The notes under the pieces are model-generated. The model was not told the DNA's origin and made no database searches. It worked only from the letters and a program-made list of their open reading frames with translations. A stretch of 40,266 nt of DNA from Paracoccaceae bacterium. Lineage in GTDB: Bacteria > Pseudomonadota > Alphaproteobacteria > Rhodobacterales > Rhodobacteraceae. Where the stretch lies: NCBI GenBank assembly GCA_030066905.1, contig JASJAR010000036.1:1-40266 (forward strand), read 5' to 3'. The translations under genes and the position numbers were made by a program. Shown piece by piece: positions 32,007-38,613 of the stretch (positions are counted from its first letter, which is position 1; each line of letters starts with the position of its first letter).

Positions 32007-32666
32007 ATGGCGCCTGACCTCGAATTGCCGGAGGGCACCGAAGAGCTGCTGGACCGGCTCTCGGCCCTGCCGGTCGGCAAGCGGAGCCTCGTGGCCATCG
32101 CCGGCGCACCCGGGTCCGGCAAATCGACGATCGCCGACGCGCTCGCCGTCCGGCTCAACCAGCGCGACGCCAACCGGGCGGCCGTCCTGCCGATGGACGG
32201 TTATCATTTCGACGACAAGATCCTCGTCGCCATGGGACGGCTGTCACGCAAGGGGGCGCCGGATACGTTCGACGTGGGCGGGCTCGTACAGATGCTGCGG
32301 CGCCTCAAGGCGAACACCGAGGACGCCGTTGCGGTGCCGGTCTTCGACCGCGAGCTGGAGATTTCCCGCGGTGCGGCGCGGCTCATTCCGCAGACGACCG
32401 ACATCATCATCGTCGAGGGCAATTACCTTCTGTCGCGGGAGCGGCCCTGGTCGGCGCTGGGGTCCAGCTTCGATCTGAGCGTGTTTCTCTGCGTACCCGA
32501 GGCGATGTTGCGCGCGCGGCTGGTGGAGCGCTGGCTGTCGCACGGCCATACCGAGTGCGAAGCCGCCGAACGGGCGGAGCGGAACGACCTGCCGAACGGG
32601 CGGTATGTGCGCGAAAAGAGCGCCGACGCCGATGTGATCCTGAACGTCGCAGAGTCGGCGGACTAA
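32007..32666 (+). CDS. P-loop nucleoside/nucleotide kinase-type protein
   Basis: A 219-residue kinase of the phosphoribulokinase/uridine-kinase/FrcK-like group. Walker A is GAPGSGKSTIADALA (about residues 33-47), followed by the DGYHFDDKIL segment with the probable catalytic aspartate and the RKGAPDTFDVGG loop; Walker B is IIIVEGNYLLSRE. The lid or sugar-binding arginines lie in CVPEAMLRARLVERWLSHGHT. Substrate unclear: pantothenate-, fructose- or nucleoside-type substrates are all found in this group. ATG 32007 has GGGGGAG 7-12 bp upstream; an in-frame ATG 66 bp earlier lacks this. Located 70 bp after ychF. Confidence 0.85.
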   Translation: MAPDLELPEGTEELLDRLSALPVGKRSLVAIAGAPGSGKSTIADALAVRLNQRDANRAAVLPMDGYHFDDKILVAMGRLSRKGAPDTFDVGGLVQMLRRLKANTEDAVAVPVFDRELEISRGAARLIPQTTDIIIVEGNYLLSRERPWSALGSSFDLSVFLCVPEAMLRARLVERWLSHGHTECEAAERAERNDLPNGRYVREKSADADVILNVAESAD

Positions 32667-32699
32667 ACCTTGCGCCGATTGCCTTGAAGCGAAATGCCA

Positions 32700-32775
32700 C
32701 CCCGGCTCGGCCCGGAGCCCCCGAAGACGGGCGCTCCAAAGGCTCGGGGTCCCGGGTCGAGCCCGGGACGGGCAT
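32700..32775. repeat. REP-like repeat at the end of the kinase and bhcR genes
   Basis: Contains GTCCCGGG tcgag CCCGGGAC (32749-32769), preceded by a degenerate second hairpin (GGCTCGG.../...AGCC). It is in inverted orientation relative to 30669 and lies between two convergent genes. Confidence 0.7.
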
Positions 32776-32802
32776 TCGGTGGGGAGATGTTTGGGCTGAG
32801 CC

Positions 32803-33615
32803 TCAGGACGGGGCGCCGATGGAGCGGCTGAGCGCGGCCGCGACCGAGACCACGTCGCTGGCGAAGGTTTCGATGGCGGCGTCGGTTATGCGGCTGACGG
32901 GGCCCGAGACGGATATCCCCGCCACAGCCTCGCCGGCGGCGTTTCGGACCGGGGCGGCGACGCAGCGCATGCCGGTGGTGCGCTCCTCGTCGTCGATGGC
33001 ATAGCCCCGGTCGCGGGTCGCGGCCATGTCCTCAAGGAGGCGCTCGGTGCCGGTGATGGTTTTTGCGGTGAAGCCTTCGAGCCCGGCTTCTCGCACGAGC
33101 CGCCGGATCGCATCGTTCTCCATCGCCGACAACAGCGCCTTGCCGATCCCCGAGGCATGGAGCGGCGAGAGCGTGCCCGGCGGGAAAAAGGCGCGGATCG
33201 AGCGGTGGGTCTCGACCTGGGAGAGAAAGAGCACCTGGCCGCCCTGGCGAATCCCGAGGTTGGCCGTCTCACCGGTTGCGTCGACGAGGCGCTGCATCAT
33301 AGGACGGGCCCGCTCGACGATGTTGGTGCGTCTGAGAAAGGCCGAGCCCACGCGGAACGCCCCGGCGCCGACATGCCAGCTCTGCGTCGCGGGGTCGAGT
33401 TCGACCATGTCATGGCCCTCGAAGGTCGTGAGCACGCGGTAGACCGTGGCCGGCGACTGGCCAAGCCGGCCGGCAAGTTCGGTCAGCGTGAGCCCCTGGG
33501 CTTCGGCGAGATGCGCGAGGATGCCACAAGCCCGGTCGAGCGACTGGATGGTGTTCTGCCGGGTTTTGTCATGGAACGCCTTGGGGCGGCCGCGGGGGCG
33601 TCGTTCGGTCATCAT
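32803..33615 (-). CDS. bhcR: IclR-family regulator of the beta-hydroxyaspartate cycle
   Basis: A 270-residue IclR-family regulator. The N-terminal winged helix is NTIQSLDRACGILAHLAEAQGLTLTELAGRLGQSPATVYRVLTTFEGHDMVELDPATQSWHVG; the C-terminal effector domain has GQVLFLSQVETHRSIRAFFPPGTLSPLHASGIGKALLS and DDEERTTGMRCVAAPVRNAAGEAVAGISVSGP. The start is uncertain between 33615, 33612 and upstream ATGs (33660, 33666); MMTERRPRGRPK is preferred because the region before it reads as operator. Divergent from bhcA. In Paracoccus the BhcR protein controls bhcABCD and responds to glyoxylate; that role is inferred from the cluster. Confidence 0.9.
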   Translation of the reverse strand: MMTERRPRGRPKAFHDKTRQNTIQSLDRACGILAHLAEAQGLTLTELAGRLGQSPATVYRVLTTFEGHDMVELDPATQSWHVGAGAFRVGSAFLRRTNIVERARPMMQRLVDATGETANLGIRQGGQVLFLSQVETHRSIRAFFPPGTLSPLHASGIGKALLSAMENDAIRRLVREAGLEGFTAKTITGTERLLEDMAATRDRGYAIDDEERTTGMRCVAAPVRNAAGEAVAGISVSGPVSRITDAAIETFASDVVSVAAALSRSIGAPS

Positions 33616-33794
33616 GGGGCGGTTCTCTCGATCGATCTTGCCGACATCTGAAATAGACATTCGCAATGTGAAAAACGCAACATGCTGAAAATACGCGGCT
33701 TCCCGATTTTTTCAACTTCAGAAAAAAGATTTCAAAAAAATTGCGCCAGGCCGCAGCGAGGCGATATGACAGTGCATCTTTTGGGAGGAAGGTC
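33616..33794 (+). promoter_or_regulatory. bhcR/bhcA divergent control region
   Basis: An AT-rich 180-bp gap unlike its surroundings. Candidate BhcR sites: the palindrome ACATT CGC AATGT (33657-33669) and TTTTTTC / GAAAAAA (33707-33727). A likely bhcA promoter is TTGCGC (33741-33746) with TATGAC (33765-33770), 18-bp spacer. A strong ribosome site GGGAGGAAGG sits just before the bhcA ATG at 33795. Confidence 0.6.
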
Positions 33795-34985
33795 ATGTCA
33801 TTGCAGAACCCCGTGTTCATTCCCGGGCCGACGAACATCCCCGAGGCGATCCGTAAGGCGGTGGACATGCCGACGATGGACCACCGCTCGCCGGCCTTTG
33901 CCGATATTCTGCATCCCGCCCTCCAGGGTGTGAAGAAGGTGCTGAAGACCGAAGCGGGGCAGGTCATCGTCTTTCCGGCCTCCGGGTCGGGCGGCTGGGA
34001 GGCGGCGATTGCCAATACGCTCAGCCCCGGCGACAAGGTGCTCGTGGGCCGCAACGGGATGTTCTCGGCGAAGTGGATCGCCATGTGCGAGGCATTCGGG
34101 CTCGACGTGACGGTGATCGACGTGCCCTGGGGCGAGGGGCTCCCGGCGGAGAAGTACGAGGCGCATCTGGCGGCTGACAAAGGCCACGGTTTCAAGGCGG
34201 TGCTTGCCACCCATAACGAGACCGCGACGGGCGTGACCTCCGACATCGCCGCCATCGGGCGGGCGATCCGCGCCACCGGGCATCCCGCGCTGTTTCTCGT
34301 CGACGGCGTAAGTTCCGTCGGCTCGATGGATTTCCGGATGGACGAGTGGGGCGTCGACATTGTCGTCACCGGCTCGCAGAAGGGGTTCATGCTGCCCTCG
34401 GGGCTGGCGATCGTCGGGGTCTCGCCGAAGGCGCGAGCCGCCTATGAGACGGCGAAGCTGCCCCGGTCGTTCTTCGACTTTCGCGCGATGGAGGCGGGCT
34501 ATGCGGCCAACGGCTATCCCTACACCCCGAGTGTGGGGCTTCTGAACGGGCTGAAGGTCGGCGCGGAGATGCTGCTCCATGAAGGCCTCGACAACGTCTT
34601 CGCCCGTCATCGGCGGATCGCCGACGGGGTCCGGGCGGCGGTGGGCGCCTGGGGGCTCGACATCTGTGCCGTCGACCGTTCCGTCTATTCCGACAGTGTC
34701 ACCGCGATCCGCACGCCCGAGGGGTTCGATGCGGGAACGATCGTGACCCGGGCGGCGGAGGTCTATGGGATGGCCTTCGGCGTGGGACTCGGCGAGGTCG
34801 AGGGGCGGGTGTTCCGGATCGGGCATCTGGGACAGCTCACCGATGCGCTGGCGCTGTCGGGGCTCGCCACGGCGGAAATGGTGATGGCCGATCTCGGCCT
34901 CGACATCGGGCTCGGGTCGGGGGTCGCCGCGGCGCAGGCGGTCTACCGGCATGGCAATGACGAAACGAGAGAGGAGGCGGCGTGA
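33795..34985 (+). CDS. bhcA: L-aspartate:glyoxylate aminotransferase
   Basis: Transfers the amino group of aspartate to glyoxylate, giving glycine and oxaloacetate; first step of the beta-hydroxyaspartate cycle. The 396-residue class V PLP enzyme starts MSLQNPVFIPGPTNIPEAIR and contains PASGSGGWEAAIANTLSPGDKVLVG, the ATHNETATGVTSDI segment, DGVSSVGSMDFRMDEWGVD and the PLP lysine at residue 196 (TGSQKGFMLPSG). Similar enzymes are annotated as serine-glyoxylate or alanine-glyoxylate aminotransferases; the assignment to BhcA rests on cluster context with bhcB, bhcC and bhcD. ATG 33795 is chosen over an in-frame start 54 bp upstream because of GGGAGGAAGG. Its stop overlaps the bhcB start. Confidence 0.92.
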   Translation: MSLQNPVFIPGPTNIPEAIRKAVDMPTMDHRSPAFADILHPALQGVKKVLKTEAGQVIVFPASGSGGWEAAIANTLSPGDKVLVGRNGMFSAKWIAMCEAFGLDVTVIDVPWGEGLPAEKYEAHLAADKGHGFKAVLATHNETATGVTSDIAAIGRAIRATGHPALFLVDGVSSVGSMDFRMDEWGVDIVVTGSQKGFMLPSGLAIVGVSPKARAAYETAKLPRSFFDFRAMEAGYAANGYPYTPSVGLLNGLKVGAEMLLHEGLDNVFARHRRIADGVRAAVGAWGLDICAVDRSVYSDSVTAIRTPEGFDAGTIVTRAAEVYGMAFGVGLGEVEGRVFRIGHLGQLTDALALSGLATAEMVMADLGLDIGLGSGVAAAQAVYRHGNDETREEAA

Positions 34986-35950
34986 TGAAGGACGGTCTCG
35001 ATCTTCCCACCTTCGACGACGTGGTCGCGGCCCATGAGCGGATCGCGCCCCATATCCACCGCACGCCGGTGCTGACATCGAGCTACTTCAATGCGCTCAC
35101 CGGCGCGGAGCTTTTCTTCAAATGTGAGAACTTCCAGAAGGCCGGGGCGTTCAAGGTGCGCGGGGCATGCAACGCGGTGTTCGGGCTCGACGATGAGATG
35201 GCTGAGAAGGGGGTCGCGACCCATTCCTCGGGCAACCATGCGCTCTCGCTCTCCTATGCCGCCGGGCGCCGGGGCATTCCCTGCCATGTGGTGATGCCGA
35301 AGACCGCGCCGGAGGCGAAGAAGGCCGCCGTTCGGGGCTATGGCGGGATCATCACCGAATGCGAACCCTCCACGACGAGCCGCGAGGCGGTCTTCGCCGA
35401 AGTCGAGGCCGAGACCGGCGCCGAGTTCGTCCACCCCTATAACGACCCGCGCGTAATCGCGGGGCAGGGGACCTGTTCGCGGGAGCTGATGGAACAGGTT
35501 GAGGGGCTCGATGCCGTCATCGCCCCAATTGGCGGCGGCGGCATGATTTCGGGCTGCTGTCTGACATTGTCGACCATCGCGCCGGAGGTCGAGATCTACG
35601 CCGCCGAGCCCGAACAGGCCGACGACGCCTACCGGAGCTTCAAGGCGGGCCGCATCATCGCTGACGACGCGCCGGTGACCGTGGCCGACGGGCTGAAGGT
35701 GCCCCTGAAGGAGCGCACCTGGGCGTTCGTGTCGAACCATGTGACCGACATCCTTACGGCCTCCGAAGAGGAGATCGTCGCGGCGATGAAGCTCACCTGG
35801 GAGCGGATGAAGATCGTGATCGAGCCGAGCTGTGCCGTGCCGCTGGCGACGATCCTGAAAAACAAGCGCGTCTTCGCCGGAAAGCGGGTGGGCGTGATCA
35901 TCACCGGCGGGAATGTCGATCTCGACAAGCTGCCTTGGATGGTGGTGTGA
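34985..35950 (+). CDS. bhcB: Beta-hydroxyaspartate dehydratase
   Basis: Dehydrates (2R,3S)-beta-hydroxyaspartate to iminosuccinate. The 321-residue threonine-dehydratase-fold PLP enzyme starts MKDGLDLPTFDDVVAAHERI, has the PLP lysine at residue 57 (AGAFKVRGACN), the SSGNHALSLSYAAGRRGI signature, NDPRVIAGQGT, and the PLP-phosphate loop IGGGGMISG. Such sequences are often labelled serine/threonine dehydratase. ATG 34985 lies in the bhcA stop (GTGATG), giving coupled translation. Product supply to BhcD fits the gene order. Confidence 0.93.
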   Translation: MKDGLDLPTFDDVVAAHERIAPHIHRTPVLTSSYFNALTGAELFFKCENFQKAGAFKVRGACNAVFGLDDEMAEKGVATHSSGNHALSLSYAAGRRGIPCHVVMPKTAPEAKKAAVRGYGGIITECEPSTTSREAVFAEVEAETGAEFVHPYNDPRVIAGQGTCSRELMEQVEGLDAVIAPIGGGGMISGCCLTLSTIAPEVEIYAAEPEQADDAYRSFKAGRIIADDAPVTVADGLKVPLKERTWAFVSNHVTDILTASEEEIVAAMKLTWERMKIVIEPSCAVPLATILKNKRVFAGKRVGVIITGGNVDLDKLPWMVV

Positions 35951-35988
35951 AACCCCACCCCACGGCCGGATGAAATGGAGGATATGCA

Positions 35989-37152
35989 ATGAAGGATGTG
36001 ACGGATTTTGACGACCTCGAAGTGGGGTTCGACGTGCCCGCGAAGGTCGGGATGGACGAGGCGGATATCCAGACGCCCTGCCTCGTGCTCGATCTCGATG
36101 CGCTGGAGCGCAACATCGTGAAGATGGGCGAGTATGCGAAGGCGCATGGGATGCGGCACCGGGTGCATGGGAAGATGCACAAATCGGTGGACGTGGCGCT
36201 CTTGCAGGAAAAGCTCGGCGGCGCGGTGGGGGTCTGCTGCCAGAAGGTCTCGGAGGCCGAGGTCTTCGCGCGCGGCGGCATCAAGGACGTGCTGGTGTCG
36301 AACCAGGTGCGCGACCCAGCCAAGATCGACCGGCTGGCGCGGCTGCCGAATTTCGGCTGCCGGACGATCGTTTGCGTCGATGATATTGCCAATGTCGCCG
36401 ATCTCTCGGCGGCGGCGGTGAAGCACGGCAACGAGCTTTTCTGCTTCGTCGAGATGGATGTCGGTGCCGGCCGCTGCGGGGTGACGACGCCCGATGCGGT
36501 GGCCGAGATCGCCCAGGCCATCGACGCCGCCGACAATCTGACCTTCTACGGCATCCAGGCTTATCAGGGGGCGATGCAGCACATCGATTCCTACGCGGAG
36601 CGGAAGGCCAAGACACAGATCGCCATCGACATGGTGAAATCCGCGGTCGCCGCGCTCGACGCGGCGGGCCTCAAGCCGGAGCTGGTTTCGGGGGGCGGCA
36701 CGGGCTCCTACTACTTTGAATCGAATTCCGGTGTCTTCAACGAACTGCAATGCGGCTCCTATGCCTTCATGGACGCCGATTACGGGCGTATTCTCGACGA
36801 GAACGGCCAGCGGATCGACGCCGGCGAATGGGAGAACGCGCTCTTCATCCTCACCAGCGTGATGAGCCATGCCAAGGCGGAAAAGGCGATCTGCGATGCG
36901 GGGCTGAAGGCGCAGTCGGTCGACAGCGGGTTGCCGGTGATCTTCGGGCGACGGGATGTCGAATACGTCAAGTGCTCCGACGAGCATGGGGTGATCGCCG
37001 ACCCCGAGGGCGTGCTGAACGTCAACGACAAGCTGAAGCTCGTGCCGGGGCACTGCGATCCGACCTGCAACGTCCATGACTGGTATGTGGGGGTGCGGAA
37101 TGGGAAGGTTGAGGCGGTCTGGCCGGTGTCGGCGCGCGGCAAGGCCTATTGA
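35989..37152 (+). CDS. bhcC: Beta-hydroxyaspartate aldolase
   Basis: Condenses glycine (from BhcA) with a second glyoxylate to form (2R,3S)-beta-hydroxyaspartate. The 387-residue product is a DSD1/D-threonine-aldolase-type fold III PLP enzyme. Visible: TPCLVLDLDALERNI, RHRVHGKMHKSVD with the probable PLP lysine at residue 62, VEMDVGAGRCGV, GGGTGSYYFESN and the C-terminal metal-binding LVPGHCDPTCNVHDWYVG (His and Cys ligands). Ribosome site GGAGG lies 11 bp before ATG 35989. It follows bhcB by 38 bp and is separated from bhcD by a 110-bp gap with a palindrome. Confidence 0.93.
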   Translation: MKDVTDFDDLEVGFDVPAKVGMDEADIQTPCLVLDLDALERNIVKMGEYAKAHGMRHRVHGKMHKSVDVALLQEKLGGAVGVCCQKVSEAEVFARGGIKDVLVSNQVRDPAKIDRLARLPNFGCRTIVCVDDIANVADLSAAAVKHGNELFCFVEMDVGAGRCGVTTPDAVAEIAQAIDAADNLTFYGIQAYQGAMQHIDSYAERKAKTQIAIDMVKSAVAALDAAGLKPELVSGGGTGSYYFESNSGVFNELQCGSYAFMDADYGRILDENGQRIDAGEWENALFILTSVMSHAKAEKAICDAGLKAQSVDSGLPVIFGRRDVEYVKCSDEHGVIADPEGVLNVNDKLKLVPGHCDPTCNVHDWYVGVRNGKVEAVWPVSARGKAY

Positions 37153-37161
37153 GGGCGGGGA

Positions 37162-37219
37162 GGGGGCGCTGCCCCCGCCGCCTGCGGCGGCCCCCCGCGG
37201 TATTTTCGCCAAAATGAAG
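37162..37219. repeat. Rhodobacterales-type repeat between bhcC and bhcD
   Basis: GGGGGC gct GCCCCC (37162-37176), then GCCGCC tgc GGCGGC (37177-37191), then GTATTTTCGCCAAAATGAAG (37200-37219). Two hairpins and the same core as 24470-24491. It lies within an otherwise tight operon and could reduce read-through into bhcD or stabilise upstream RNA. Confidence 0.7.
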
Positions 37220-37261
37220 GAGCCGGGACGGCGCGGGGCCGGGCCGATGGGAGGGTAAGAC

Positions 37262-38227
37262 ATGTGGATCGTGCCGGAAGCCGCGATTGGCGATCTTATG
37301 GACGAAGGGGCGGCGTTCGACGCCGTCGAGGCGGTGTTTGCCGCCATGGCGGCGGGAGAGGCGGTGAACTTTCCGGTCGTCCGGGAGGCGATCGGCCATG
37401 CCGAGGCGCTTTACGGTTTCAAGTCGGGGTTCGACCGGGCGGGGCTGACGCTGGGGGTGAAATCGGGCGGGTACTGGCCAGGCAATGCGGGCCAGGGCAT
37501 ACCGAACCATCAGTCGAGCGTGTTTCTCTTCGACCCCGATACCGGGCGGCTGAAGGCGGTGGTCGGCGGCAATCTTCTTACCGCGCTGAGGACGGCAGCG
37601 GCGGCGGCGGTTTCGATCAAACATCTCGCGCGCGCCGACGCCAAGGTGCTCGGGATGGTCGGGGCGGGCCACCAGTCGGCCTTCCAGTTGCGCGCGGCCG
37701 CACGGCAGCGGGATTTCGAGCGCGTGCTGGGGTGGAACCGGAGCCCCGAGAAGCTCGTCCGGCTCGAAGAGACGGCGCGGGAGATCGGGCTTCCGTTCGA
37801 GGCGGTGGAACTCGACCGGCTCGGGGCCGAGGCGGACGTGATCGCGACGATCACGTCGAGCTTCGCGCCGATCCTGATGGACGCCCATGTGCGGGAGGGC
37901 ACCCATCTGGCCTGCATGGGGACCGATACGGTGGGAAAGCAGGAGGTGGAGGCCGCGATCCTCGGTCGGGCGGCGGTGTTCACCGATGAGGTGGCCCAGT
38001 CGGTCACGCTGGGGGAGGCGCAACATGCGGTGGCCGAGGGCCTTGTCGCGGAGGCGGAGGTGATGCCCATCGGGCGGGTGATCAACGCGGATCATCCGGG
38101 GCGGCGGTCGGCCGGGGAGATCACCGTGTTCGACGGGACGGGCGTGGGGTTGCAGGACCTTGCGGTGGCGGCCGCCGTGCTCGAGCGGGGGATCGCGGCG
38201 GGGATCGCGGTGGAGGTGGATTTCTAA
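37262..38227 (+). CDS. bhcD: Iminosuccinate reductase
   Basis: Reduces iminosuccinate to L-aspartate with NAD(P)H, regenerating the amino donor for BhcA and closing the cycle. The 321-residue ornithine-cyclodeaminase/mu-crystallin fold protein starts MWIVPEAAIGDLMDEGAAFDAVEAVF, has GLTLGVKSGGYW with the substrate-binding lysine, and the Rossmann loop VLGMVGAGHQSAFQLRAAARQRDFERVLGWNRSPEK, then DVIATITSSFAPIL and the C-terminal TVFDGTGVGLQDLAVAAAVLER. Similar proteins are often called ornithine cyclodeaminase. GAGGGT lies 7 bp before ATG 37262. Last gene of the bhc cluster; two tandem palindromic repeats follow. Confidence 0.93.
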   Translation: MWIVPEAAIGDLMDEGAAFDAVEAVFAAMAAGEAVNFPVVREAIGHAEALYGFKSGFDRAGLTLGVKSGGYWPGNAGQGIPNHQSSVFLFDPDTGRLKAVVGGNLLTALRTAAAAAVSIKHLARADAKVLGMVGAGHQSAFQLRAAARQRDFERVLGWNRSPEKLVRLEETAREIGLPFEAVELDRLGAEADVIATITSSFAPILMDAHVREGTHLACMGTDTVGKQEVEAAILGRAAVFTDEVAQSVTLGEAQHAVAEGLVAEAEVMPIGRVINADHPGRRSAGEITVFDGTGVGLQDLAVAAAVLERGIAAGIAVEVDF

Positions 38228-38275
38228 GCTTGAGCGGGCGTTCGGGTCAGCGCCAAAGCAACCAAACGAACACCC

Positions 38276-38385
38276 GTCCCGGGCTTGACCCGGGATCTCG
38301 ACAGGCCTGGCACTCCGGTGGGTCGGCGCCCCGGATCAAGTCCGGGGCGTGTTTCGCCAAGGGCTTGCGGAGCAAGACCCGGACG
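38276..38385. repeat. REP-like repeat, tandem copy 1
   Basis: GTCCCGGG cttga CCCGGGAT, then GCCCCGGA tcaag TCCGGGGC, then a further conserved arm. It is about 90% identical over 110 bp to copy 2 at 38453-38562 (11 mismatches counted by eye). Confidence 0.85.
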
Positions 38386-38452
38386 GCCGCTCAAGGCCAA
38401 TAAAAGTCCCGCCCCGGACGGGATCCGAGGCTTCGATCCAAAGTCCCCCGCC
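38386..38452. other. Spacer between tandem repeat copies, with a partial repeat
   Basis: It holds a damaged unit (GTCCCGCCCCGGACGGGATC around 38406-38425) and no gene. The whole 38228-38613 gap between the convergent bhcD and the YejA-like gene is repeat-derived, with no coding frame I can support. Confidence 0.5.
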
Positions 38453-38562
38453 GTCCCGGGCTTGACCCGGGACCTCGATAGGCTTGGCACTCCGGTGGAT
38501 CGAGGCCCCGGATCAAGTCCGGGGCGTGTTTCGCCAGGGGCTACCGGAGCAAGACCCAAACG
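38453..38562. repeat. REP-like repeat, tandem copy 2
   Basis: Same orientation as copy 1, offset 177 bp, identical over GTTTCGCCA and the two central hairpins. Lies about 50 bp from the stop of the opposing YejA-like gene and may act as shared transcription end. Confidence 0.85.
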
Positions 38563-38613
38563 TCCGCTTCGGGCCAGAACGCGCCCCGATCACCGGGCGA
38601 GCGAGACCTTATG

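Noticed and set aside
35629..37347. Long minus-strand open frame opposite bhcB and bhcC
   Set aside because: Same GC shadow effect; the plus-strand enzymes carry all the catalytic motifs.
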